Source: Adiantum capillus-veneris (lineage: Eukaryota > Streptophyta > Polypodiopsida > Polypodiales > Pteridaceae). From it: a stretch of 64,000 nucleotides of DNA. Positions 46,901 to 56,849 of the stretch are shown here, in pieces. The first letter of the stretch is position 1, and the number at the start of each line of letters is the position of its first letter. The notes beneath the pieces were generated by a model that was not told the origin of the DNA, searched no databases, and saw only the letters and a program-made list of their open reading frames with translations. The translations under genes and the position numbers were made by a program. The DNA is taken from contig CM043963.1 in the NCBI GenBank assembly GCA_014529385.2, forward strand, positions 4,809,501-4,873,500, read 5' to 3'.

Positions 46901-49900
46901 GCATTGTCTATGCAACCAGGGCTTACATTGTTTGTCTTGAAATTTGCTTTCAGGTACTTGCAAAACAATAATTTGTCAGGAGAGATACCAGCTGCTCTAC
47001 TACAACGCAAACAGGCATCACTGTTAATGTTTGAGTGCGTCTTTGATCAGCTAAATATTCCATTAAAATATGCAAGTTTTGAGGTGAACTAGTTGGTAAA
47101 GGGAGTGCTTTCTAGGCTTGCTTGTGCTTGAGAAGACTTGTTTTTCGATAAATTTTCTGTGTTTCATGTTTGTTTCGTATCATGTACATCTTGTGACATG
47201 AGTTTTTTGGTCTATCCAGATATTCAGGAAACCTTTTGTGTGAGAGCAACAGTGCAGATTGTGTCCCTTCACCAGGGTCCCTGCCAGGACCCAATGGTAG
47301 TCCCCCAAAAAATACCAGCATCGGAGCAGTTGTAGGAGGGGCAGTAGCTGGAATTCTGGTGGTGGCCATTGCTATTTGTATTGCTGTCTACTGCTGTTGT
47401 TTCAAGAAGAAACCACCTGTACAGAAGGATCCCAAAGTCGTCGTTCCTCAAGAAAGAGGAGTTGAAATAAATCAGAGATATGAAAACCCAGGTACATAGT
47501 TCAGCTCTCAAATGATACTCTCTCCGACTGTATGCATGCGACTAAATCAAGCCATTAGATGGGGAGATTAAGGACAGTGGATTAAACTGCTGTCAAGGTA
47601 ACAATGTGCCAGTAAATCTTAAAGATTGTTTCTTTGTGTTGTTTATGAAAAGGGCAGAAGCAGTGCGCAGCTCATTAAAGGCACATCTCAGAATAACAAA
47701 AGGGATGCTGCCAATCCCTGGAGTCATTTGAGTCATGTGTGTGTTACTTGGCTCAGCAAGAAATAACCCACTGTGGCTACATTTACAGGCGAAACAAAAA
47801 CACAAACAACAGGCCAGACAGTATGGAAGACAAGCGCACACATGCAAAAACCAACCATAGAAGGAAAGCCTTACCAAAACAGAAACTCGTGAGCCCTATG
47901 AGATATACTCTAATATGCCAGCAAAGGATGGGGAGCTTATACTTTTTGACCTCTTAGGAGCTTATATTTTTGTTATTTGGCTTTCTAAACCAATCCTTAG
48001 CGAAGAAGGGAGATAGGCATACATTTGAATATTTTATTATTTTTTATACTAACTGGACCTGCGTTTGCTTGTGAAGCATTGAAATCTTCTTTGTTGGAGG
48101 GTCCTCCAGGTTTTTCACCAATTGGAACAATTAATCCTTCTTTATTTTTCAAATTATCTATGTTGGACATCTCACTTGATCAGATGTGTGGAAGATCACA
48201 GCCTTGTTATGACATCTCAAAGACTATCATGTCTTTGAAGTCCCTAGTCTGTATCAAGCAATGAGAACTACATTGTCAGCATTAAGGTTAAGGTGACTAG
48301 AATTTCTGCAGGCACCCTTCAGGTTTCTCCTCGTTGGTCAATGAGGTCCTCTTTTTTCTACATGTGGATTTCATGAGGGTGTAAAGGATGGGAGCTGGGC
48401 CACTTCAATAAGGAGCTCCTTAGCATTATGAGCAAGATTGGTCTTGTTGATTTATGCAGAGATGGTTGCAATTGGACTGAAATGCCAACCTAACCCTCTT
48501 TATTTACTGAGTTTCGATTAGCTAAGGATATGTATAATGAACAATTTGGATGATTTTGAGTGATGGTGCAAAGCGAAGCTGAAAGTACTGTTGGGTGAGA
48601 TGTCATTTTATTTCTGAGACTGTGTTCTGCCATTGGCATTCTATTGAGCTTCTTCTTTTTCTGTTTCAATTCAAGAGCTTGCTGAGGGTGACCGCTCACT
48701 TGGCTTTTTTCTTCTTCTTTTTCTTTTCATGGTTGCCAGTTCCCAACAAGGCTATGCCGAAGCTCGCTGTCCAAGAGTTCTCCTTTGAAGAAATCAAAAC
48801 TGCCACAAATAATTTCCGCACCAAGCTTGGCCAAGGGGGATTTGGTCCAGTGTACAAAGGCTGCCTTCAAGATGGTCGCTTTGTTGCTATCAAAGTTGCC
48901 TCGAACTCTGCAAACCAAGGAACAAAGGAATTTGTGAACGAGGTAACTAGTACAAGCTGTTATTGTTATTTGCTTCAATTACAAGTTTGATTGTTTTGTG
49001 AGTGCTTGTGCATACACAATTTTTTTTCTTTCCCTAAGGAAGATGGTCCTTCTAATCCACTGAACCATTCAGATACCATTGCTCTTCTAATCTGACAGTT
49101 CTTTGAAGGTTGATCTTTTATCACGGATACACCATAAAAATCTTGTGGGGCTCCTTGGGTTTTGCAATGATCAAAAGCTGGTACTTGTATATGAATTCAT
49201 GTCAAGTGGGTCCTTGTTTGATTGTCTTCATGGTGAGTTCCCAAAATGTCTACATGCAACAATAAGAATCTGTTTCTGCAGCATGGCAGAGTTAAACTGC
49301 TCTAACTTGTGGCCTCCTTATTAAGGTCCGTATTCAGCGGCTTCCCCCTTATCATGGCGCAAACGTTTGAGGATTATGGTTGATGCTGCACAAGGTAATT
49401 CATTTGAATACACTGGTTTTTGTGCTTGCCTTTACGCATGTATGTTTGGATTTGCATTGGAGGCTGCTTGCACATGTGTCTATGCTGCATGCTAGTGTGC
49501 ACATTGCCAAGTTTTCTCCTTTTAGACATGAGATATGAAAATGCAGGCTTTGACTACCTGCATAATGGATGCAACCCTCGAATCATTCATAGAGATATCA
49601 AGAGCAGTAACATACTACTGAATGATAACATGGAAGCCAAGATATCAGATTTTGGAATCTCAAGGGACTACGTAAGGAGTGAAACTGGAGCCCCACCGAC
49701 GACTTTGATGGGTAGCATGGGGTACATGGATCCTGAGTAAGTACAACTTCGTTGACACTGCCTTGTTTCGTTCTCTTCTTTTTTTTCTTCCTATTTTCAC
49801 CTCACCCTGCAAAGTGTATGGTTATTGTGATACTTAACTCTTTCTGAGCATTCATATTGTTGCTGCTGGGTAGCATTTGGCCTCCTTTGGAGGCGGCTCG

Positions 49901-50779
49901 TTATTTTCTCTGAAAAATAACATGAATATCATCAATGTTACAGGTACATGTCAAATATGAAATTGACGGAGAAAGTCGACTTGTATAGCTTTGGAGTGCT
50001 GCTTTTTGAGGTAGTATGTGGCCGAACAGCTATTTTCAAAGACACTTCTCACCAGCCGACCAATATTGTGGAGTGGGTAATGCTGTCAGACTTTCTCCTG
50101 TATCATTTGATACATTTTTTAGCACAATACATGTATTTTTAAGTTTAACTTTAAGAAATTTAAGAAATTCACATGTTGAAAGACAAAGCATCTGAATCTG
50201 ATCCCTTCATTCAAGGATAAAACACCCTTTATTATTAGCCTTCATTTATCGATAAAATTGTGCGTTATCTTGCATTTGCTTTCATAGGTTCATAATTAGC
50301 CACAATTTGGTTGGATTCTTATCATGGAACGATAATATTTTCCCCATTGCATTCACAATCAACACAAATGCTCAGGATTGTCTTCTGCAAGCATGTGCCG
50401 TCGATATTGAGTCACTCTTGGTCTCTTGACCTGAAATGCGGTTTGAATATCTCATTGTCTGAATGAAATCTCACATGATTTGAATGAACAGGCAAGAGCC
50501 TCCATTGACCGTGGGGTGATTGAAGACATTGTGGACATGTCCCTACATGGTCAATTTGATGTCCAGTCAGTTTGGAAAGTAGCAGAGGTTGCATTGGCAT
50601 GTGTTGAAATTCCGAGCTCCAAGAGGCCCAAGATGAGTGAGATCTCTCTTGAACTAAGAGAAGCTGAGAGAATGGAACTTGAAAGTGAAGAAAGACATGC
50701 TATTGACCAGCCTTCTGTGGAATTCACAGGTAATAGTAACTATAGCACTTTGTCCTACACACATGTCAGTGCAAGGTAG
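30836..50779 (+). CDS. Malectin-like/LRR receptor kinase (LRR-I type), 15 exons
   Basis: Exons: 30836-30923, 31139-31715, 31794-32278, 33020-33143, 33242-33313, 33505-33573, 33706-33777, 46954-47034, 47220-47491, 48740-48942, 49109-49232, 49326-49394, 49547-49736, 49944-50076, 50492-50779. Introns are GT-AG with matching phases, and the total of 2847 nt gives 948 residues. The product has a signal peptide (MESSSCRPLFTCIALQATIL), a malectin-like domain (SIDCGSDSPSTDGNGIEWVS), a GDPC.P...W hinge, about four LRRs on 69-81-bp exons, a transmembrane segment (GGAVAGILVVAIAICIAVYC) and a kinase. The kinase keeps GQGGFGPVYKG, VAIK, HRDIKSSN, DFG and GYMDPE, so it should be an active Ser/Thr kinase at the plasma membrane. 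Layout and length resemble Arabidopsis At1g67720-like LRR-I receptors. The ligand is unknown. Confidence 0.93.
32414..32450 (+). repeat. T17-G20 homopolymer block in intron 3
   Basis: A run of about 17 T is followed directly by 20 G, inside the intron between exons 3 and 4. Length is probably unstable or a sequencing estimate. Confidence 0.9.
33856..34027 (+). mobile_element. LINE copy A: 3' end only, starting in (TC)18
   Basis: (TC)18 at 33856-33891 is followed by ~130 bp ending AGGTCAATATAGCCT, GATGCTAATAAAACATTTC and a short TC-rich tail. The tail matches the 3' end of other LINE copies here. No coding sequence remains. Confidence 0.6.
34028..34440 (+). mobile_element. LINE copy B: end of ORF2 and 3' tail, then (TC)23
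   Basis: It starts directly after the short TC tail of copy A. A fragment of the ORF2 C-terminal zinc region remains (CNLNKVESEAHVTIECPTYA; the first Cys lies just upstream). It then reads GGTCCCATGGGTCATTTTGG, GAGGACGTAAATACAACATC and (TC)23 (34395-34440). The 5' truncation sits at the TC tract. Confidence 0.72.
34441..35189 (+). mobile_element. LINE copy C: ORF2 C-terminal fragment
   Basis: It starts at the end of copy B's (TC)23. It is similar at DNA level to the region after the RT of LINE H (TGGCATCATGGTTTT, TCAGCATGGATAGA). The product fragments include RTEIIGLIRQDSIQLDTRST, a broken Cys-His motif region and a near-terminal ITDFFRAWTQ-like segment. Stops and frameshifts are frequent. 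Its 3' end is not clear. The sequence runs into the flank of LTR element D without an obvious TC tail. Confidence 0.65.
35195..35585 (+). repeat. Element D 5' LTR, left part, ending in (TC)n
   Basis: It aligns from TGTTAGATTTACACCAC to CACCATATCTTGCGTTTGTG with 43188-43625, except that the 3' LTR has a ~97-bp tandem duplication. (TC)n runs 35544-35585. The rest of this LTR is at 41767-41793. Confidence 0.82.
35655..35815 (+). repeat. GC-rich tandem repeat in LINE E 5' UTR
   Basis: Five units each start CCCTG(C/T)(G/A)CGCGCCACT, at 35666, 35698, 35724, 35749 and 35782. They are 25-33 bp apart and separated by GCTGCTG-rich spacers. Confidence 0.8.
36045..36965 (+). CDS. LINE E ORF1 protein (coiled coil plus RRM-like)
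   Basis: From the first in-frame ATG (36045) the product is 306 residues. Residues ~20-110 are a highly charged heptad-like coiled coil (LEKDMKEWRMEREIWEEEKA). Next comes an RRM-like stretch (RRLNVRVTGIKEEEG ... KKRALILQFASEESRTSFLR) and a basic C-terminal domain (DDDLTKMQQDHRRA ... RDGRVIIDGKTIA). No CCHC zinc knuckle is seen. This coiled coil-RRM-CTD order is that of vertebrate L1 ORF1p, an RNA-binding trimer that packages LINE RNA. Most plant L1 ORF1 proteins have zinc knuckles instead. The frame ends in TAG (36963-36965) and stays open into ORF2. Confidence 0.8.
   Translation: MSSPIIKTPASTMKTTFMLTNKRLAQLEKDMKEWRMEREIWEEEKATLIKLWNEEKEDMRAEIQNLKEEKERRERENGKERERWRKEQEEMKAQIDLLHASITSLTPEEGEIKEEAKEALKEEITKALTASIEDKLEATKEGWVEVVKKNIKKVAREEAQKDEVLIVHTTIEEEKMRQARRLNVRVTGIKEEEGSTPESNGKALCKKVGYKEEEIPFSKVWRAGKDPKKRALILQFASEESRTSFLRKRVILRGLEGPPIYLDDDLTKMQQDHRRACMPRVHQARKEGKKVVYRDGRVIIDGKTIA
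36966..40683 (+). pseudogene. LINE E ORF2: APE endonuclease, reverse transcriptase, Cys-His motif; one frameshift
   Basis: The frame starts directly after the ORF1 TAG. The first ATG (37062) lies inside the endonuclease, after its first motif VWNCNGDL (from 37008). Endonuclease motifs: LLTETHE, LMGDFNARTR, GADHTYLSF. RT motifs: KSGDTLDPGNYRTIMIGHT, GQAGFRRAFSTTDHI, CFVDFRKAFD, GVKQGCPLSPTLFGLYIDE, catalytic MLYADDIVL, GKTKVMIF. The C-terminal zinc motif is CRACTEEVESEEHFVCRC. A 2-bp loss near 38835-38840 (after KAFD) shifts the frame; 37062-38975 and 38620-40683 are open on either side. Otherwise no other frame break was noticed. The family nicks DNA and copies its RNA at the site. Confidence 0.85.
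40958..41766 (+). mobile_element. LINE copy G: 3' end of ORF2 and 3' UTR
   Basis: It begins directly in the (TC)n tail of LINE E. It contains the ORF2 C-terminus, broken near its start, then an open stretch to 41444 (HITDFFSLDMGQPEEQP, ending near HPECR). A 3' UTR follows, then GGTCTCATAGGTCATTTTGG, GAAGACGTTAATATAACATT and a long (TC)n (41689-41766). That final (TC)n continues into the remaining 27 bp of element D's 5' LTR. Confidence 0.82.
41767..41793 (+). repeat. Element D 5' LTR, right end
   Basis: ACGCTTCCGCACACGCGC followed by ACTCTCACA matches the 3' LTR end (GCACACGCGCACTCTCACA to 43699). In both copies it follows a (TC)n array. Confidence 0.8.
41794..41812 (+). other. Element D primer-binding site
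   Basis: TGGTATCAGCAGCTTCAGG follows the LTR with no spacer. The first nine bases match the initiator-Met tRNA primer site. Confidence 0.7.
41813..43187 (+). other. Element D interior: no retroelement genes
   Basis: A 177-codon open frame (41910-42443; MERFHRGGPHLRFLHQ start) contains HLPLDLDMSDHLLTQEHLHG and similar segments without recognisable domains. The remainder has only short frames. It could be a reduced gag or chance. It ends at the 3' LTR. Confidence 0.5.
43188..43699 (+). repeat. Element D 3' LTR (512 bp) with internal (TC)n
   Basis: It runs TGTGACAGATTTACTCC to GCGCACTCTCACA. A ~97-bp segment (GGGGGTACCCACTTCC type) is tandemly duplicated (about 43427-43610), and (TC)n is at 43626-43680. 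Unlike the 5' LTR, this TC tract has no LINE in it. Confidence 0.82.
43853..43924. repeat. (GA)36 microsatellite at the 3' end of LINE H
   Basis: It is an uninterrupted GA tract directly next to the minus-strand LINE 3' end AACATTTCATTTC. On the LINE strand this is a (TC)n tail. Confidence 0.95.
44353..45002 (-). pseudogene. LINE H ORF2 C-terminus (frameshifted)
   Basis: It continues ORF2 after the stop at 45003 in other frames. The last part (44353-44613) has the Cys-His motif (CDMEPETELHYTCRCPVYYE), LFREGFGPLSRVMGYKDQRC and a terminal ITDFFRADTGQP, matching LINEs C and G. Confidence 0.75.
45003..46406 (-). pseudogene. LINE H reverse transcriptase (ORF2 fragment)
   Basis: This 467-codon open stretch has the RT motifs KSGDPMEPGNYRTIMIGHT, GQAGFRRGFSTLDHI, CSFVDFRKAFDTVSR, GVKQGCPLSPTLFGMYVDE, LLYADDIVLISES and GKTKVMVF, followed by the thumb region. 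Endonuclease and ORF1 are missing because the copy is 5'-truncated. The C-terminal zinc region is in a different frame downstream. It lies antisense to the host kinase gene. Confidence 0.85.
46491..46953 (+). other. Right end of intron 7
   Basis: Single-copy-looking intron sequence between LINE H and exon 8. It ends in a pyrimidine-rich TTTGCTTTCAG acceptor. No other feature is seen. Confidence 0.6.
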
Positions 50780-53074
50780 GTAAGGTTTATTTGTGGTCCT
50801 CACCAATAACTCTGTAATTGCCATGAGCAAGCTAGAGGACTACATAGAATTCTCTCATTCTTTGTCTGTTGCTATTGAAGCTGTAAACTAAGCAGTTAAA
50901 AAAAAAGAAGCCATTGATAGAAGAGTTATACCAAAGGACACGGTCATAATTTCATGGATTGTGCATTCTTTTTAGCACTAATATGTATTTCGTATCTGAA
51001 AAGAGTTCATAAGGGAGATTTAATGTATGTGATTTTAGTGCTTATATCTTGGTACAAACCTTCTAATTCTTCCCTGCATAGCTTATCCCAAATGTAATTG
51101 TGTCAGGATGTACGTGTATCAATACTTATTTCCAAGATAGTATAAATTTTATAATCATCAATTACAAGCATTGTACCTTTGAAAAAGGGCGTTTGTACCA
51201 ACTCTGTGTGCTTGTTGCTTGAGGGTTTCATAAGCAGCTCTATAGCTATGTCTACTTAAAGAATGTCCTCCTACTGAGGCTTTCTAATTAGCAAGCAAAG
51301 AATATCGAGCGAAGCCAATTTCCGAGCAAATATGAGCAACACCCTTGACAGATTCATGAGAGCACAAGGTATATTGAAGAAACGTGTGGTTGTCCTCCTC
51401 CAATATCTCCATAGCATTCACTAATATTGGTCTAGATCTTCGAACACTTTTACCCGGCACCAGACCTTTAAATAAGTCACCACTTCCAATATCTCCTCAT
51501 TAGTCACTAATATTGGTCTAGATCTTCGAACATGATCAAGAGCATAAACATGCTCTCCTATATTATTTTTTCTACTCTCAAGCTTAACATGATCTTCGTC
51601 ATCAATGTCAAATGATTCTTAATAGTGTCAACTTTGATCTCATGCACATGACTATGAAGGTAGTCGCCTTCTGGCCAAGAGTAAGAAAAGAAAAGCATCA
51701 CGATCACTAGATGTAGACCGCTAGGTTGGCGCGGGAGGAATGAATGGGGTTGGAGAGGGTGTTGGTGGAAAGCGAGAGGATAGTGATGGTGCCGCAGATG
51801 TTTCGAAGGAGGTGGAAGAGGTTAGCAAGGGAGGTGGAAGAGGTTAGCAGGGGAGGTGGAGATATTGAATCAGAGGTTACAGAGGACGTGGAGTTGGAGA
51901 TGGTGTTAGAAAGGCTACCAAGTAGATGGGATCAATATCTGAGGTCGAGGTGGCACACACCGTCCATCTATTCTCGGTGGCTAGAACTCAATATCTAGGG
52001 TCCGTAGCGTTGCTCTTGTAGCTGTACCATGGGAAAATAGAGTAGCTATTTTAGCAATATGGGAAAATGAGGAAAGGGCCACTTGCAAGTTGGCAGGCTC
52101 CATGGCCATGGATTACCTCAACTTGTGAGTATTTATCGAAGCTAATGTAGGAAAACTTACATTACATGTTAAAGATCAACGAGCATTGCCAGTTTTGATT
52201 AATAATCTCACCTTTTTCTTTAAAAGCCTTGTTAGGGAGCTTGACATCATGGAAGCCAGCTAGTAGCCGGGGTCTCGAGTCACCCATAAGAGGTTACATT
52301 TGGTTGACCAAAAATCCATTCAATGCGTACTAGAGTCGAACCCTGCATCGATGCTGCAGCAGAACGCACCTGCTTGCTTGCAAAGTGCGAGGAGATGATC
52401 ATAGCTTTAAGCCGTATGGTGGCACCCCTATTAGCTTTGTGACTAATTGTAATAGTACAGCTGACAGAGCAGCACGTCAGCCTGTCAGCGAAAGCAATTA
52501 CATAGTTATTCGCTCCTCCAAATGTACAGATACCTTTCTGTTTGGTGTGCACGTCGATGGGGTGGCTATTGTTGTGCCTTTTGAAATTCCAACCAACTGC
52601 AAAATGCCCTGCAAAATCCGCTTCTACAATATTACCTACTTCCATAAGTACTATTGCATGGGAGCTCGAAGCGATCTCTGGATCAGAAATTAGCAAGCAT
52701 AAGAGGAGGTGGAGTCGTGAGGTGATAGCAGAGGGCGAGGGGCTGCACATCAATGGCCACATCAAGAGAGGAAGGCTTGGCCGAGGTTGAGGATCAGTCT
52801 ACCTGCAAAAGCACAGGCTTTCGTCTGCTTTATCAGCTTGCTACTGATTAAAGCTTGGAAGTTGGAAGCTTGACATACCCTTTGAATGCCCCGCATCGTG
52901 CTCGTCAAACGACCTTATGAGCAATGCAAGTATGCTCTGTCCGTATTCTCCGAGGGGAAAAAAATTTAGAGGGAGTCAAAGTTAAAGAAGGAGAGCTTGG
53001 GATAACGGCCTGTGGGCAAGCATTCAGTTGGTGAAGAATGTTAAGGATCTAGAGAGCATGTGATTCAAAAGAAG

Positions 53075-53076
<2 letters not shown>
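50780..53076. other. Region downstream of the receptor kinase; no confident gene
   Basis: It should begin with the kinase 3' UTR, but no clear poly(A) signal was identified. A ~105-bp repeat (51158-51264) is shared with 57493-57604. A ~47-bp segment (CTAATATTGGTCTAGATCTTCGAACA) is duplicated near 51401 and 51487. A 24-bp unit (GAGGTGGAAGAGGTTAGCA) is repeated near 51811-51860. Open frames at 51744-51998 and 52280-52765 (both strands) have no recognisable domain. Confidence 0.45.
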
Positions 53077-53512
<436 letters not shown>

Positions 53513-53760
53513 AGGCTTCAAGAAGCTGCCTAAGAGAAAGAGAGCATGAAGAAGCTGGGAAGGAAGCTCTTGGGTGGGGATCTACTTGTGCTCATATGTC
53601 GTGGAATAGCAGGCCTGCAGCTTTGCTAATTATCAAGCTCTTGTGCTTCTTCAAGCTGAATACTCTCTTGCGCTTCTCAAGTTCTCTACTTTTTTAGTCG
53701 GAAAGGTGGAAGAAGTAGTTGCTTTCCAGCTGCCTGGTTTCGCCGCCACCGGTTTGATCC

Positions 53761-54166
53761 CTAGCCAACACGTTTTGCCATTGCCACCATCCTCCAGCCA
53801 CAAGGTTTTGCCTCAAGCCGCCAAAAATAGCCTCTGTCTCAGCTCGGCCAGCTCTTGTGGAAGCTGTCGAAACCAGTCCGCGTCGGCGCGGACAGGTTCC
53901 AGCAACGTTTATGAACAATGCTAATTGAGTCTCAACAAACAATACCGTTGGTTGCTGATCTCTAGCCAACACGTTTTGCCACCGCCACCATCCTCCAGCC
54001 ACTCGGTTTCGTCGCAAGCCGCTAGAATTAGCCTCTTTCTCATCTCGACGAGCTCTTGTGGAAGCTGTCGAAACCAGTCCGCGTCGGCGCGGACTGGTTC
54101 AAACAAAGTTTATAAACAATACTATAGAGTAAAAAACGTCACCCCGCCCAATAGATACCGCGACAC
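53761..54166 (+). repeat. ~201-bp tandem repeat with a GC-rich hairpin
   Basis: Two units start CTAGCCAACACGTTTTGCC at 53761 and 53962. Each ends with AGCTGTCGAAACCAGTCCGC followed by the other half of a palindrome. In the second unit the stem ACCAGTCCGCG / CGCGGACTGGT is perfect, with loop TCGG (54073-54098). The open frames across this repeat have no recognisable domain. Confidence 0.8.
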
Positions 54167-54460
54167 AGCCTCCGCTGCGGCCATGCGGCCTCCTCTTCAT
54201 GACTTGCCATCGCGCAGAGATGCCTCGCCTCGTTCGAGATGAGAAAGAGAGAGAGGTATCTCCTTTCCTTGCTACATCCAACATGGGTGTATTGCACAAT
54301 AACAATAGCAGGGACAACTGTAAAGAATATGCACTCTGTGTGTGTGAGAGAGAGAGAGAGTAAGAAAGAGAATCTTGATAGATTATACATGTTATTTTGC
54401 ACAATCTCATACGGGTTCGTTGAAATTTTTTAACAAATCATTTTTTGCCCTAAAGTTTGC

Positions 54461-54800
54461 CTCCGTCTCAGCTCAACTTGTAAGCTGTCGAAACTAGTCC
54501 GCGCCGGCGCGGATAGGTTAGAGCACCGTCTACAAAGTGCAATCGTGCATGTGGCCTAGGGATAACCCGGCTAGGGGCCAGGGCATAGAGAGGAATGCCA
54601 AACGTTTTGAGCCTGCTGTAAGTTGTCGAAACTAGTCCGCGCCGGTGCAGACATGTTAGAGTAGCGTCTGCAAACTCTAACCTTGCATGTGGCACCCGAC
54701 TAGGGCCCATAGCATAGAGAGGAATGCCAAACATGGAGAGTAGCGTCTGCAAATTATAACCGTGTATGTGGCACCTGGCTAGGGCCCATAAAGCCTTTTG
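54461..54800 (+). repeat. Diverged copies of the hairpin repeat
   Basis: Two further hairpin copies lie at 54493-54518 and 54631-54656 (GTCGAAACTAGTCCGCG…). They sit within ~120-bp units that also contain GCATAGAGAGGAATGCCAAA. A third, partial unit follows to about 54800. Confidence 0.75.
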
Positions 54801-54848
54801 ACAGTTTGTGCGTGCATACGTGTGTGTATATGTGTATGTGTGTGTGTG

Positions 54849-56775
54849 TGAGAGAGAAAGAAAGAAAAGAAAGAAAGAAAGATTTTTAACGTCTATGTCA
54901 GGCCGAAATCGGCCTATGAGACAAATCAAATGTACATGGTGTGTATGTCATCCGTCTATCGGAAAGACAAATGAAACAAAACTGATACAAAACTGAACTG
55001 AATGTAGGTAGTGGAGTATCTGAGGAGGGATGGAGCTCTATCTCTAGGGGTATATGCATGTCTATATGCTCAAGGTAGTACAATCATGAGAATGCATCAA
55101 GCTATCTAGCTCCATCCTGTACTAATGGGGGGATGTAAGATGTGGTACATGGGCGGGTCTGGTGCCAAGGCTACCCGGATGAAAGCTGTCGGGTCGGCCC
55201 TCATCTGAGCCACTCGCTCCTCAGTGGCATGGCGCTCCCGGGCTCGGATCTCCTCGATCTGTCGGTGGTGGGAGCTCGCGCCCCTGTAGCCTGTGACTCG
55301 TGGTCGTCGTCTAGCTCGGTTCACCTCCGCTTGTGGGAGTGTCACTCCCCTCTGAGTGTCTGGTGAGGGAGGGGCGGAAATCCTCTGAAAGAAGTCTGTG
55401 AGCTGCGACTGTCTCCCCTCTGTCTGTGTAGCTGTGTGTGGCTGTAGTAGTGTGTCCCGATGGCTCTGTATCTCTAGTAAGAAACGTCCGAGCTGTCTCT
55501 GATCTCGAGATTCCATGATCTCTCGGAGAGTGGGCTGTCCTCTGAATAAGGCCTCATACCTGCCTCTGATCTCAGTGTATGCTCTGCATCTACATACAAA
55601 GTGCTCCTCACTCTCCACCTCCTCTGTGCAGGCTCTGCAGATTCGCTCCTCCCTGGGAACACCAGTATGTCTCCCGATCTCAATCTCTAACCTGTGTGAA
55701 GCCACTCTCAGCTGACCAATCGCCACCCGTGAGCTATGTGGCATATATGTGTCCATGTAGCGTGGTCTCTGTATGAACCCCCCAGACAATATGGTGAGAA
55801 ACTGGTCTCTGTAATCTGACATCCTCGTCCCCAAGCCAGGTGCCTCCCAGACTCTCCTAGTGTATAGGTGCCACAGATCCTGTCTCAATACCAAGTTCCT
55901 CTCACTGCGAGAGAGGTGAACATATGGTGAGTGGGGGTCGTACTGGAATGGTGGTAGGCTCTCCATGTCAAGACCGTGTCCCTCAAACCATGCTCTGACC
56001 TGTGAGTACCATGCTCTCTCATGCCCATTCTCTGATAGCTGTATAGTTGCCTCAAATGCTCTACGGGTAAGTCTGTCAAGAGGTAGCTCTCTCATCCTCT
56101 GGATGAAGCAAACTGTCTGGAATAGTGCCTCTACAACCATAGGTGGTGTGGCGAGCTCGGCTCTAATAATGTCATGTGGCACTGTCTTCTTGCTGCGGAG
56201 CAAGCGTGAGAGCATACATACCTGTGGTCTCTCAAGCTGTGTCCACTGGTCAGCTGTCAATCCTGGTGCCCATACTGCTGCCGAGTACATCAAGGCCGGG
56301 GTGACTAAGGTGTCGAAAAGCCACCCCTTCGTGCGGGGCTCCTGAAAGTGTGCCTGGTGGCATCTCCGCTCTAGCATGGCCAGAGTTGCATATCCTCGGG
56401 TGAGCCTGTCAACAGCAGCCTGCCTCATAGTGAAGGGTCCTGGTAGGCTGGTGAATGTGATGCCAAGGTAGACATAGGAGGTGACTACATCAACCTGTCC
56501 TCCTGCTGCTGTGAAGGTGGCGGCGCTCCTCACTGCACTGGATGTGTGAAAGATCATAACCTTGGTTTTGCCAAGGTTCACAGTCAACCCCCTGTGTGTG
56601 CTGAATTCGTCCAAGGCCTCAAGATGGCGTTGTAAGCCCTCGGGTGACTCTGAAAACAACACAATATCATCAGCATATAACATGATGTGGACCGGAGTAC
56701 CTGCCAAGTCGCTCCCCTCCCCCCTGCTCGCAGTATGTAGTCGGAGATCTCGTCGATGTAGAGCCCAAAGAGTGT

Positions 56776-56848
<73 letters not shown>
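54849..56848 (-). mobile_element. LINE copy J: 5'-truncated copy nearly identical to LINE E
   Basis: On the minus strand it starts directly in (TC)n ((GA)n at 56778-56848 on plus) at CGACACTCTTTGGGC, which in LINE E is preceded by CACTCTCC. It continues through the RT catalytic motif (MLYADDIVLFSES), the ORF2 C-terminus and the 3' UTR with AGGCCGA-TT-TCGGCCT, and ends in a (TTTC)n-type tail (54849-54883). Its protein differs from E at only a small number of residues. Confidence 0.88.
55106..56777 (-). pseudogene. LINE J ORF2 C-terminal half
   Basis: An open frame of about 557 codons continues in phase from the (TC)n array. It contains the RT from SDYILRA onwards, with YADD, GKTKVMIF, the thumb, the Cys-His motif CRACTEEVESEEHFVCRC and the same C-terminus as LINE E. 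The region before the catalytic motif is missing, so it cannot encode active RT. Confidence 0.85.

Positions 56849-56849
<1 letters not shown>

Larger units (their letters stand above)
33778..46953 (+). other. Intron 7 of the receptor kinase (13.2 kb), filled with retroelements
   Basis: It begins GTAAGT after exon 7 and ends TTTCAG before exon 8. All other introns of the gene are 78-1248 bp. The contents in order are LINE fragments A, B and C (plus), LTR element D with LINEs E and G nested in its 5' LTR, then LINE H (minus). Only the first ~80 bp and last ~460 bp look like original intron. Exons on both sides join in frame, so splicing should be possible. Confidence 0.9.
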
